Source: WHSM01 sp050701635 (GTDB taxonomy: Bacteria > Actinomycetota > Actinomycetes > Mycobacteriales > Micromonosporaceae). From it: DNA of 34,610 nucleotides. How positions within the stretch are numbered: the first letter of the stretch is position 1; the number at the start of each line of letters is the position of its first letter. The position numbers and the translations under genes are program-made. Shown one piece after another: positions 1 to 7,102 of the stretch. The notes under the pieces were generated by a model. The model was given only the letters and a program-made list of their open reading frames with translations, was not told the DNA's origin and ran no database searches. Where the stretch lies: NCBI GenBank assembly GCA_050701635.1, contig JBOGDF010000009.1, positions 1-34,610 of the forward strand, given 5' to 3'.

Positions 1-511
1 GCGGCAGCGGCGTCTCCACCGGATGCGCCACCTCGGCCGGTACGCCGGGCGCCTGCCGGATGCCCCGGGTGTGCCGCCGCTTGGCGGGCGTCGGTGCGCC
101 GGCCGCGGTGTCCAGGTCGAGCCGGAACCACACCCCCTTGCCGCTGGAGGTGTGGGTGGTGCCCCATGCGGTGGCGAACTGGTCCACCAGCAGCAGCCCG
201 CGCCCGTGCTCGGCGAGCTCGTCGGCCGGCCGCAGCATCGAGGTCTCGATCGGGCCGCCCTTGTAGTCGGTGACGGTCACGGTGAGCCCGTCGCCGTCGG
301 CGTTCACGTCCACGTCCAGCTCGGTGCCGGCGTGGATCACGCCGTTGGTGGACAGCTCGGTGGTCAGCAGCAGCGCCTCGTCGAGCAGGTCGGCCAGGCC
401 GGTTTCCTGGAGCACCTCACGTACGGCCGCCCGCGCTGCCGCTGGCGAGCGGTGGTCAGCGGGCAGTCGGAGCCGTCTGTGGGCCTTGCTCGACTGGGCC
501 TTACTCGACAC
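1..511 (-). CDS. anti-sigma regulatory ATP-binding protein (SpoIIAB/RsbW-type), 3' end outside window
   Basis: The protein is a GHKL-fold ATPase of the kind that acts as an anti-sigma factor kinase, binding a SigB/SigF-class sigma factor and phosphorylating a STAS antagonist. About 170 residues are visible. The N box is near residues 52-60 (ELSTNGVIH, with E52, N56 and H60). The nucleotide-lid glycines follow in HGRGLLLVD, and then a typical C-terminal strand, SSGKGVWFRL. After that comes a proline/alanine-rich tail that runs off the left edge. The GTG at 511-509 was chosen because AAGGGGAG lies about ten bases upstream. It is divergent from the hybrid kinase gene. A STAS protein and a SigB/F/G-type sigma factor occur elsewhere in the window, but a partnership with either is only inference. 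Confidence 0.85.
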   Translation of the reverse strand, partial: MSSKAQSSKAHRRLRLPADHRSPAAARAAVREVLQETGLADLLDEALLLTTELSTNGVIHAGTELDVDVNADGDGLTVTVTDYKGGPIETSMLRPADELAEHGRGLLLVDQFATAWGTTHTSSGKGVWFRLDLDTAAGAPTPAKRRHTRGIRQAPGVPAEVAHPVETPLP

Positions 512-772
512 GGATAGCAGTCTCCCCTTTACGTGGCGCTGCGGCCAGCAATACTGCCGTACGAGCCGCCCTTGGTGGGCGCCGTTGCTCACGCTCACTA
601 TTTCAGACGGAGTCCGGAGAGTCCTCATACCGGTCGTACTCGCAATTTGGTGGGTTGAGGGGTCAAGATGGGGCTCAGTGACTGCACCACCTACGTGGCG
701 GCATCCTGGCGTCACCTACCGTGGTGGCGTCAGCGCCATCCAGGAGCCACCCAACGTGGAGCGAGGACGCAC

Positions 773-3700
773 ATGACGACGGTTGGCAAGGGCGGGGAGA
801 AGACGACGCGTACCCGGCGTACCGCGAACTCCTCGGCAGAGCTGGACTGCGACGAGGCGCGTGCCGTACTCGCCGAGATGGTGCAGGCCCTGGACAAGGT
901 CAAGCGCGGCGACTTCCGGGCCCGGCTGGGCCGCCGTACGGGGTTGCCGGGTGAGGTCGCCGAGCGGTTCAACGAGGTGGTCGAGCAGCAGCAGCGGCAC
1001 ACCCGGCAGCTGCAGCGGATCTCCCGGGTGGTCGGTCGGGAAGGCCGGATGACCGAGCGGCTCGAGGTGGAGTACCTCGACGGCGCCTGGGCCGACGCCG
1101 CCCACGCGGTGAACGGCCTGATCGAGCACGTGGTACGCCCCACCACCGAGATCGCCCGGGTGATCGGGGCGGTGGCCGAGGGCGACCTGTCCCAGCACAT
1201 GACCAACGAAGTCGACGGCCGCCCGCTGCGCGGTGAGTTCCTCCGGGTGGGCCGCACCGTGAACACGATGGTCGACCAGCTCTCCAGCTTCGCCGACGAG
1301 GTCACTCGGGTGGCCCGCGAAGTGGGCACCGAGGGAAAGCTGGGTGGCCAGGCGCGGGTGTCCGGTGTCTCCGGTACCTGGCGCGACCTCACCGATTCGG
1401 TGAACACCATGGCGTCCAACCTGACCAACCAGGTGCGGTCGATCTCCCAGGCCGCGACCGCGATCGCCGGCGGTGACCTGTCCCGGAAGATCACGGTGAG
1501 CGCGAAGGGTGAGGTCGCCGAGCTGGCGGACACCATCAACTCGCTGACCGAGACGCTGCGGGTGTTCGCCGACGAGGTGACCCGAGTAGCCCGTGAGGTG
1601 GGTACGGAGGGCAAGCTCGGCGGTCAGGCGGAGGTGCCCGGCGTGGCCGGCACCTGGAAGGACCTGACCGACAACGTGAACTCGATGGCGTCCAACCTGA
1701 CCTCCCAGGTACGGAACATCGCCAGCGTCTCCACCGCCGTGGCCAAGGGCGACCTGACGCAGAAGATCACGGTGGCCGCGCAGGGCGAGATCCTGGAGCT
1801 GAAGACCACCGTGAACACGATGGTGGACCAGCTCTCGTCGTTCGCCGACGAGGTGACGCGGGTGGCCCGTGAGGTGGGTACGGAGGGCAAGCTGGGCGGC
1901 CAGGCCCAGGTACGCGGCGTCTCCGGCACCTGGCGCGACCTGACCGAGAACGTGAACCAGCTGGCCGGCAACCTGACCGCGCAGGTCCGCAACATCGCTT
2001 CCGTTACCACCGCCGTGGCCCGGGGCGACCTGACGCAGAAGATCACCGTCGACGCGCAGGGCGAGATCCTGGAGCTGAAGAACACGGTCAACACGATGGT
2101 GGACCAGCTCTCCGCGTTCGCTGACGAGGTGACCCGGGTGGCCCGCGAGGTGGGTACGGAGGGCAAGCTGGGCGGCCAGGCCCAGGTACGCGGCGTCTCC
2201 GGCACCTGGAAGGACCTCACGGAGAACGTGAACCAGCTCGCCGGCAACCTGACCGCCCAGGTCCGCAACATCGCCAGCGTCACCACCGCGGTGGCCGGCG
2301 GCGACCTCTCCCAGAAGATCACGGTGGACGCCCGCGGCGAGATCCTAGAGCTGAAGAACACCGTGAACACCATGGTCGACCAGCTTTCAAGCTTCGCCGA
2401 CGAGGTCACCCGGGTGGCCCGCGAGGTGGGTACGGAAGGCAAGCTCGGCGGCCAGGCCCAGGTGAAGGGAGTCTCCGGCACCTGGAAGGACCTGACCGAC
2501 AACGTGAACTACATGGGTTCCAACCTGACCGCCCAGGTACGAAACATCGCAAGCGTCTCCACCGCCGTAGCGCGGGGCGACCTGACGCAGAAGATCACCG
2601 TCGACGCGCAGGGCGAGATCCTGGAGCTGAAGAACACCGTGAACACCATGGTGGACCAGCTCTCGTCGTTCGCCGACGAGGTCACCCGGGTGGCCCGTGA
2701 GGTGGGTACGGAAGGGAAGCTGGGCGGCCAGGCGCAGGTGCGCGGCGTCTCCGGCACCTGGAAGGACCTGACCGACAACGTGAACTACATGGCGTCCAAC
2801 CTGACCTCCCAGGTACGGAACATCGCCTCCGTCACCACCGCGGTGGCGCGAGGCGACCTGGGCCAGAAGATCACGGTCGACGCGCAGGGCGAGATCCTGG
2901 AGCTGAAGAACACCGTCAACACGATGGTGGAGCAGCTCTCCGCGTTCGCCGACGAGGTCACCCGAGTCGCCCGCGAGGTGGGTACGGAAGGCAAGCTCGG
3001 CGGTTCCGCGCAGGTGAAGGGCGTGTCCGGCACCTGGAAGGACCTGACCGAGAACGTGAACCAGCTGGCGTCCACGCTGACCACCCAGCTGCGGGCGATC
3101 TCCCGGGTGTCCACCGCCGTGACCCGCGGCGACCTGACCCAGCGGATCGCGGTCGCCGCCCAGGGCGAGGTCGCGGAGCTGAAGGACAACATCAACCAGA
3201 TGATCGTGGCGCTGCGCGAAACCACGAAGAAGAACGCCGAGCAGGACTGGTTGAACTCCAACCTGGCGCGCGTCTCCGGGCTGCTGCAGGGCCAGCGCGA
3301 CCTCTCCGAGGTCAGCCGCATGATCATGACCGAGGTGACCCCGCTGGTCGACGCCCAGGTCGGCACCTTCTTCCTGTACGAGCCGGGAGAGGGCGCGCCG
3401 CGGCTGCGCCTGGCCGCCTCGTACGGGTACGTGGCGCCGGACGTGGCGCTGCTGTTCGCGCCCGGCGAGGGGCTGGTCGGCCAGGCGGTGATGTCGCGCC
3501 GGATGATCCGGGTCAGCGGCGCCCCCGAGGGCTACCTGACCGTACGGTCCGGGCTGGGCGGCGCGCCGCCGGCGGACATCGTCGTACTGCCGGTGCTGTT
3601 CGAGGGGCAGCCGCTCGGGGTGATCGAGTTCGCCAGCTTCTCCACCCTGTCGGACCTGCACCTGACCTTCCTGGACCGGCTGGTCTCCACCATCGGTGTC

Positions 3701-5185
3701 GCGCTGAACACGATCCTGGCGAACCGGCGTACCGAGGAGCTGCTGTCCGGCTCGCAGCGGATGGCGAGCGAGATGCAGGCGCAGTCCGAGGAGCTGCAGC
3801 GTACGAACGCCGAGCTGGAGGAGAAGGCGGCGCTGCTGTCCGAGCAGAACCGCAACATCGAGATCAAGAACCGTGAGATCGAGACCGCCCGGCGCGGCCT
3901 GGAGGAGAAGGCGCAGCAGCTCGCCGCGGCCAGCCAGTACAAGTCGGAGTTCCTGGCGAACATGAGCCACGAGCTGCGTACCCCCTTGAACTCGCTCTTG
4001 CTCCTGGCGCGGTTGCTGGCCGACAACACCGACCGCAACCTCACCCAGAAGCAGATCGAGTTCGCTCGTACGATCCACAACGCCGGCTCGGAGCTGCTCT
4101 CCCTGATCGACGACATCCTGGACATCTCCAAGATCGAAGCTGGCCGGATGGACGTCGAGACGCTCGAGGTGGACCTGAACGAGACCTGCAACTACATCGA
4201 GCAGGCGTTCCGGCCGCAGGCCGAGGAGAAGGGCCTGGATCTGCGGGTGTCGATCGAGAAGGGCTCCCCGGCGAACGTGGTCACCGACGCCCAGCGGCTG
4301 CAGCAGATCCTGCGGAACCTGGTCTCCAACGCGGTGAAGTTCACCGACACCGGCTCCGTGGCGCTGACCATCGGTACGGCGCCGAAGGGGATGATGTTCG
4401 GTATGCCGACGCTGGACGCCGCCCGCCGGGTGATCGCGTTCACCGTCAGCGACACCGGGATCGGCGTACCGGAAGAAAAACGCACTATGATCTTCGAGGC
4501 GTTCCACCAGGCCGACGGCACCACCAGCCGCAAGTACGGCGGCACCGGGCTGGGGCTGTCGATCAGCCTGCAGCTGGCCCGGCTGCTGGGCGGCGCGATC
4601 ACCGTCGACAGCGTGGTCGGCCAGGGCAGTACATTCACCCTCTACATCCCCGAGGTGCTGCCGGCGGAGACGGCGGCGGCGCTCGCGGTACAGCCGGTGG
4701 AGGCGCTGCCGCTGCCGAGCCGTTCCGGCCCGATCCTGCGGCAGTCCAAGTCCGAGCACATGGCCAGCGAGTCGGCGCAGCGGCTGGACGGCGCCACGGT
4801 GCTGATCGTGGACGACGACATCCGCAACGTGTTCGCGTTGACCAGCGCGCTGGAGCTGCACGGCCTGACCGTGCTGTACGCCGACAACGGCGCCGACGGG
4901 GTGCAGCTGCTCACCGAGCACCCCGAGGTCGATGTGGTGCTGATGGACGCGATGATGCCGGACATGGACGGCAACGAGACCACGCGGGCGATCCGCGGGA
5001 TCCCGGAGTTCGCCGACCTGCCGGTGGTGTTCCTGACCGCCAAGGCGATGCCGGGCGACCGCGAGTCCAGTCTCGCCGCCGGCGCCTCGGACTACGTGAC
5101 CAAGCCGGTGGATCTCGACGAGCTGCTCGACCGGATGGCCAACTGGGTTTCCCGCAGCCGGAGCAAGACTGTCGAAGGAGTCTGA
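773..5185 (+). CDS. soluble poly-HAMP hybrid histidine kinase
   Basis: This 1,470-residue hybrid sensor kinase has no membrane segment, so it should be cytosolic. Residues about 20-820 are an array of HAMP modules: eight canonical A-V-x-x-G-D-L units alternate with divergent V-A-R-E-V-G-T-E-G units, plus an extra N-terminal pair. A GAF domain covers about 830-980, then a coiled coil about 985-1055. The HisKA phospho-acceptor is in MSHELRTPLNS (His about 1066), the HATPase N box is LRNLVSNAVKF (about 1180), and G boxes are DTGIGVP and GGTGLGLSI. A C-terminal receiver domain has its acceptor Asp near 1392 (LMDAMMPDMDG). The layout resembles actinobacterial and fungal Nik1/Os-1-type poly-HAMP kinases. 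I chose ATG 773 (preceded by GGAGCGAGGA) over an in-frame ATG at 668. The stop overlaps the next gene's start (TGATG), implying coupling to the response regulator. The sensed signal is unknown. Confidence 0.93.
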   Translation: MTTVGKGGEKTTRTRRTANSSAELDCDEARAVLAEMVQALDKVKRGDFRARLGRRTGLPGEVAERFNEVVEQQQRHTRQLQRISRVVGREGRMTERLEVEYLDGAWADAAHAVNGLIEHVVRPTTEIARVIGAVAEGDLSQHMTNEVDGRPLRGEFLRVGRTVNTMVDQLSSFADEVTRVAREVGTEGKLGGQARVSGVSGTWRDLTDSVNTMASNLTNQVRSISQAATAIAGGDLSRKITVSAKGEVAELADTINSLTETLRVFADEVTRVAREVGTEGKLGGQAEVPGVAGTWKDLTDNVNSMASNLTSQVRNIASVSTAVAKGDLTQKITVAAQGEILELKTTVNTMVDQLSSFADEVTRVAREVGTEGKLGGQAQVRGVSGTWRDLTENVNQLAGNLTAQVRNIASVTTAVARGDLTQKITVDAQGEILELKNTVNTMVDQLSAFADEVTRVAREVGTEGKLGGQAQVRGVSGTWKDLTENVNQLAGNLTAQVRNIASVTTAVAGGDLSQKITVDARGEILELKNTVNTMVDQLSSFADEVTRVAREVGTEGKLGGQAQVKGVSGTWKDLTDNVNYMGSNLTAQVRNIASVSTAVARGDLTQKITVDAQGEILELKNTVNTMVDQLSSFADEVTRVAREVGTEGKLGGQAQVRGVSGTWKDLTDNVNYMASNLTSQVRNIASVTTAVARGDLGQKITVDAQGEILELKNTVNTMVEQLSAFADEVTRVAREVGTEGKLGGSAQVKGVSGTWKDLTENVNQLASTLTTQLRAISRVSTAVTRGDLTQRIAVAAQGEVAELKDNINQMIVALRETTKKNAEQDWLNSNLARVSGLLQGQRDLSEVSRMIMTEVTPLVDAQVGTFFLYEPGEGAPRLRLAASYGYVAPDVALLFAPGEGLVGQAVMSRRMIRVSGAPEGYLTVRSGLGGAPPADIVVLPVLFEGQPLGVIEFASFSTLSDLHLTFLDRLVSTIGVALNTILANRRTEELLSGSQRMASEMQAQSEELQRTNAELEEKAALLSEQNRNIEIKNREIETARRGLEEKAQQLAAASQYKSEFLANMSHELRTPLNSLLLLARLLADNTDRNLTQKQIEFARTIHNAGSELLSLIDDILDISKIEAGRMDVETLEVDLNETCNYIEQAFRPQAEEKGLDLRVSIEKGSPANVVTDAQRLQQILRNLVSNAVKFTDTGSVALTIGTAPKGMMFGMPTLDAARRVIAFTVSDTGIGVPEEKRTMIFEAFHQADGTTSRKYGGTGLGLSISLQLARLLGGAITVDSVVGQGSTFTLYIPEVLPAETAAALAVQPVEALPLPSRSGPILRQSKSEHMASESAQRLDGATVLIVDDDIRNVFALTSALELHGLTVLYADNGADGVQLLTEHPEVDVVLMDAMMPDMDGNETTRAIRGIPEFADLPVVFLTAKAMPGDRESSLAAGASDYVTKPVDLDELLDRMANWVSRSRSKTVEGV
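1289..3220 (+). repeat. seven tandem 276-bp in-frame repeats (HAMP array)
   Basis: The block beginning TTCGCCGACGAGGT starts at 1289, 1565, 1841, 2117, 2393, 2669 and 2945, exactly 276 bases apart with no indels. Each unit encodes 92 residues: one divergent plus one canonical HAMP module. Units 3 to 6 are the most alike at the nucleotide level, which suggests recent duplication or gene conversion. Confidence 0.95.
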
Positions 5186-5751
5186 TGACCGCCCCAGGCG
5201 CACGGGCAAAGCTGCTGCTGGTGGACGACCGGCGCGAGAACCTGGTCGCGCTGGAGGCGATCCTGCAGGGCTTACCGGTCGAGCCGGTGGCAGCGACCAG
5301 CGGTGAGGAGGCGCTCAAGCGGCTGCTCACCGACGATTTCGCGGCGATCCTGCTGGACGCCCAGATGCCCGGGATGGACGGCTTCGAGACGGCGGGGCAC
5401 ATCAAACAGCGGGAACGCACCCGGCACGTACCGATCATCTTCCTGACCGCGGTGGACCGCGACGCCCACCTGGCTTTCCGGGGGTATGCCGCCGGCGCGG
5501 TCGACTACATCACCAAGCCGTTCGACCCGTGGGTGCTGCGGGCGAAGGTGACCGTGTTCGTGGACCTGTGGGTGAAGAACAAGCAGCTGCAGGAGCAGTC
5601 GCAGCTGGCCAAGCGGCAGCAGGCCGAACACGCGGCACTGGTCGCCGCCGTCGACGACGCGATCCAGCTGTTGTCCAGCGCCGGCTCGGGAGACGCCGAG
5701 CGTGCCAAGGCGCTGGAGCTGCTGGCCCGCGCGCGTACCGCCGACAGCTGA
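5185..5751 (+). CDS. response regulator with C-terminal coiled coil
   Basis: This 188-residue protein has a receiver domain (residues about 5-125) and no DNA-binding output domain. The acidic pair is in LLLVDDRRE, the phospho-acceptor is Asp58 in LLDAQMPGMDGFE, the switch Thr is in FLTAVD, and the conserved Lys is in YITKPFDPW. Residues about 125-165 are Gln/Lys-rich and look like a coiled coil (KNKQLQEQSQLAKRQQAEHA), followed by a short helical tail. It starts inside the stop codon of the hybrid kinase and is probably co-translated with it, so it is the likely phosphotransfer partner. With no effector domain it probably acts by protein-protein contact. A decayed paralogue of its central part lies at 6,958-7,057. 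Confidence 0.92.
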   Translation: MTAPGARAKLLLVDDRRENLVALEAILQGLPVEPVAATSGEEALKRLLTDDFAAILLDAQMPGMDGFETAGHIKQRERTRHVPIIFLTAVDRDAHLAFRGYAAGAVDYITKPFDPWVLRAKVTVFVDLWVKNKQLQEQSQLAKRQQAEHAALVAAVDDAIQLLSSAGSGDAERAKALELLARARTADS

Positions 5752-5755
5752 GGGA

Positions 5756-6223
5756 TTAGGCCGTGCCTGCCACGTCTGGCGCGGCCTCGATCCGGGCCTC
5801 GACTCGGTCGAGGTAATCGAACCACCGGTTGCCATCCTCGGCTTTCGTGCGGCCCGCGAGCAGGCTCGCCGGGACGAGGAATGACAGCACGATGATCTGG
5901 TCGGTTGCGAGGGTGTCGTGCAGCGGGCTTCCGTCAACAACGCCGACGAGGTATTGCTCGACCTCGGCGGGCTCTGGCCGTGCCCACTGCTCCAGTTCGG
6001 CAATCGCGCCGGCAAGCCCACGCAGTTCGTCTCTGGTGGGCCCGTGGTCGAACATGTCGCTGAGCACGACCAACACGATCGCGGTCGCCAGCTCGACACC
6101 CTGGGCGATGGACCGTGTCTCGTCGAAGGCTCGCATGGCGGATTCCAATCGGCCACTGTCGCGTTTGACGATCGCCGCGAGCGCCTCTCGTACGCGTGGC
6201 TCGACGTTCATGTCGATCTTCAT
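5756..6223 (-). CDS. hypothetical protein, 155 residues
   Basis: I do not recognise a family. The ATG at 6223 has GGAGGG seven bases upstream. A longer in-frame extension toward 6550 exists, but it is arginine-rich with poor third-position G/C and was rejected. The protein looks mostly helical and acidic. It has two hydrophobic stretches, about residues 43-55 (VELATAIVLVVLS) and 110-125 (IIVLSFLVPASLLAG), which could be amphipathic or membrane-associated. It is the last gene of a three-frame minus cluster; its ATG overlaps the TGA of the preceding frame (ATGA), implying translational coupling. It is convergent with the response-regulator gene, four bases away. Confidence 0.75.
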   Translation of the reverse strand: MKIDMNVEPRVREALAAIVKRDSGRLESAMRAFDETRSIAQGVELATAIVLVVLSDMFDHGPTRDELRGLAGAIAELEQWARPEPAEVEQYLVGVVDGSPLHDTLATDQIIVLSFLVPASLLAGRTKAEDGNRWFDYLDRVEARIEAAPDVAGTA

Positions 6224-6546
6224 TGCTTGTCCCTCCGTGCGCGCCAAGCTTTGAATGCCCCCACTGCCGCAGCGGCTGCGAGGATGGTGCCTCCGACAGT
6301 CTTCGGAATGATGGGGAGAATCTCCTGCACGGTTGCCCACCCGGTGGTCGCCAAGGCCGTCCACCATCCGATGCTCTCGGCGGACACTGCGCGCGGCGGC
6401 GGCTCCGGCTGGTCCTGGCCAGACTGCTGCTGACGGCCGGAGCCCAGCGACTTCAGGAAGTCGGCGCCTTCGCCGGAGTATCCGGACTCGTATGGCGACT
6501 CTCCTCGCCGAGTCGATGGTCCTGATCCGGCGGAGTCGCCCGCTCT
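6220..6546 (-). CDS. startless coding frame between two small genes (possible readthrough or unusual start)
   Basis: This 108-codon frame is open and has strong coding character, since most third positions are G or C, unlike the two competing frames. It begins directly after the TGA of the upstream 84-residue gene and is in the same frame. No ATG or TTG lies in the first half. The first GTG in frame is about half way in (before SAESIGWW), and two CTG codons precede it near FLKSLGSG. The product would be a Gly/Ser/Tyr-rich linker (ESPYESGYSGEG), a Gln/Pro stretch, then a hydrophobic region (VQEILPIIPKTVGGTILAAA) that could anchor in a membrane, ending in a basic tail (FKAWRARRDKQ). Its TGA overlaps the next ATG. 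Either it starts at CTG or GTG, or it is the second half of a protein interrupted by TGA. Function unknown. Confidence 0.5.
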   Translation of the reverse strand, partial: RAGDSAGSGPSTRRGESPYESGYSGEGADFLKSLGSGRQQQSGQDQPEPPPRAVSAESIGWWTALATTGWATVQEILPIIPKTVGGTILAAAAAVGAFKAWRARRDKQ

Positions 6547-6801
6547 TCAACCGCTGATCGCCTGGATCTGGCTGGCGAGCGAGTCGATGCTGTCCTTGAG
6601 CGCCGCTGCCTGCCCTTTGATCGCCTCGAGTGAATCCTTGGCCGCGCTCGCTTCGCCCGCCTTGTCGTCCACTCCGACTGCCTGAAACTGGCTGAGCGCG
6701 TCATCCAGATCGCTGCCCGCTCCATCGAGAGCCGACACGACGTCGTCCACGCCGCTCGCCGCCGTCTGTGTCTGGCTTACCGCGTTGTCCAAGATCGACA
6801 C
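6547..6801 (-). CDS. small all-helical protein, 84 residues
   Basis: GTG 6801 is chosen because GGGGGAGGA lies just upstream at ideal spacing; an ATG at 6819 would place that site inside the gene. The protein is predicted to be a helical hairpin rich in Ala, Asp, Ser and Gln (starts VSILDNAVSQTQTAASGVDD, ends LASQIQAISG). It has no Cys and no membrane segment. The size and composition recall small helical proteins near WXG100 families in Micromonosporaceae, but it has no W-x-G motif, so I assign no function. It is the first gene of the cluster and is followed by an in-frame open region after its TGA. Confidence 0.72.
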   Translation of the reverse strand: MSILDNAVSQTQTAASGVDDVVSALDGAGSDLDDALSQFQAVGVDDKAGEASAAKDSLEAIKGQAAALKDSIDSLASQIQAISG

Positions 6802-6845
6802 GTACGGTTCCTCCCCCATGTCGGCACGTGATATTCGGCCGGCAC

Positions 6846-6851
6846 AGAATA
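6846..6851 (-). promoter_or_regulatory. probable -10 element of the small-gene cluster
   Basis: On the minus strand this reads TATTCT, a good TAnnnT -10 match. It is 44 bases upstream of the GTG at 6801, leaving a leader of about 38 bases that carries the ribosome binding site. I see no convincing -35. Confidence 0.4.
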
Positions 6852-6880
6852 GCAGCGGCGCGGGCCAACTCTGGGCGCCT

Positions 6881-6952
6881 CTACCTCTGGGCAGCGCTGT
6901 CGCGGATGGTGAACTGCTGGCGCAGCTCGGTGACCTGGGGTAGACGTACCAG
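6881..6952 (-). pseudogene. relic of a STAS antagonist gene (3' end only)
   Basis: Read on the minus strand, this encodes the last 23 residues of a STAS protein, LRQQFTIRDSAAQR and a TAG stop. It matches the C-terminus of the intact STAS gene at 8,569-8,964 (LRQQFTIRDQAAQN) with several substitutions. The rest of the gene is missing: the match ends abruptly at about 6952, where a response-regulator fragment begins. It cannot encode a functional domain. Confidence 0.8.
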
Positions 6953-6957
6953 AGTCT

Positions 6958-7057
6958 GACGACGATTTCGCCGTGACCCTGCTCGACGCCCAGATGCCGG
7001 ATGGACGGATTCGAGACCGCCGGGCACGTCAAGCAGCGGGAGCGCACCCGGCGCGTG
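6958..7057 (+). pseudogene. relic of a response-regulator gene (central part only)
   Basis: About 100 bases match 5,333-5,430 of the intact response regulator. They cover the phospho-acceptor region (DDFAVTLLDAQMP, then MDGFETAGHVKQRERTR), with about 12 substitutions and a two-base deletion near 6,999 that breaks the frame. By eye, eight of the twelve substitutions are silent. It was therefore probably a selected paralogue that later decayed, not a recent copy. The 5' and 3' parts are absent. Confidence 0.82.
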
Positions 7058-7060
7058 AAA

Positions 7061-7102
7061 CATATCCAGTGTTGATCACTGTTTCAGTGATATGGTATCG
7101 GG
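7061..7102 (+). promoter_or_regulatory. promoter of the Fic gene with nested inverted repeats
   Basis: A -10-like TATGGT (7091-7096) sits six bases before the GTG at 7103, so the transcript is probably leaderless. A perfect inverted repeat, ATCACTG / CAGTGAT, with a three-base centre lies at 7075-7091. An outer pair, CATATC (7061-7066) and GATATG (7089-7094), flanks it. The symmetry overlaps the -10, as expected of an operator. Confidence 0.5.

Noticed and set aside
512..772. Promoter elements between the anti-sigma and hybrid kinase genes
   Set aside because: TACCGT near 717 and short repeats are present, but no pair of elements is convincing.
1289..3220. Repeat array as a possible CRISPR
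   Set aside because: Units are 276 bases long, in frame and coding for HAMP modules, without unique spacers.
2387..5209. Long open frame antisense to the hybrid kinase gene
   Set aside because: It mirrors the G/C-rich codons of the kinase, is rich in His, Arg and Gly, and has no recognisable domain; the kinase frame is unambiguous.
6224..6550. Arginine-rich N-terminal extension of the 155-residue gene from a TTG at 6550
   Set aside because: Third-position composition is wrong; a different frame here is coding, and ATG 6223 has a good ribosome binding site.
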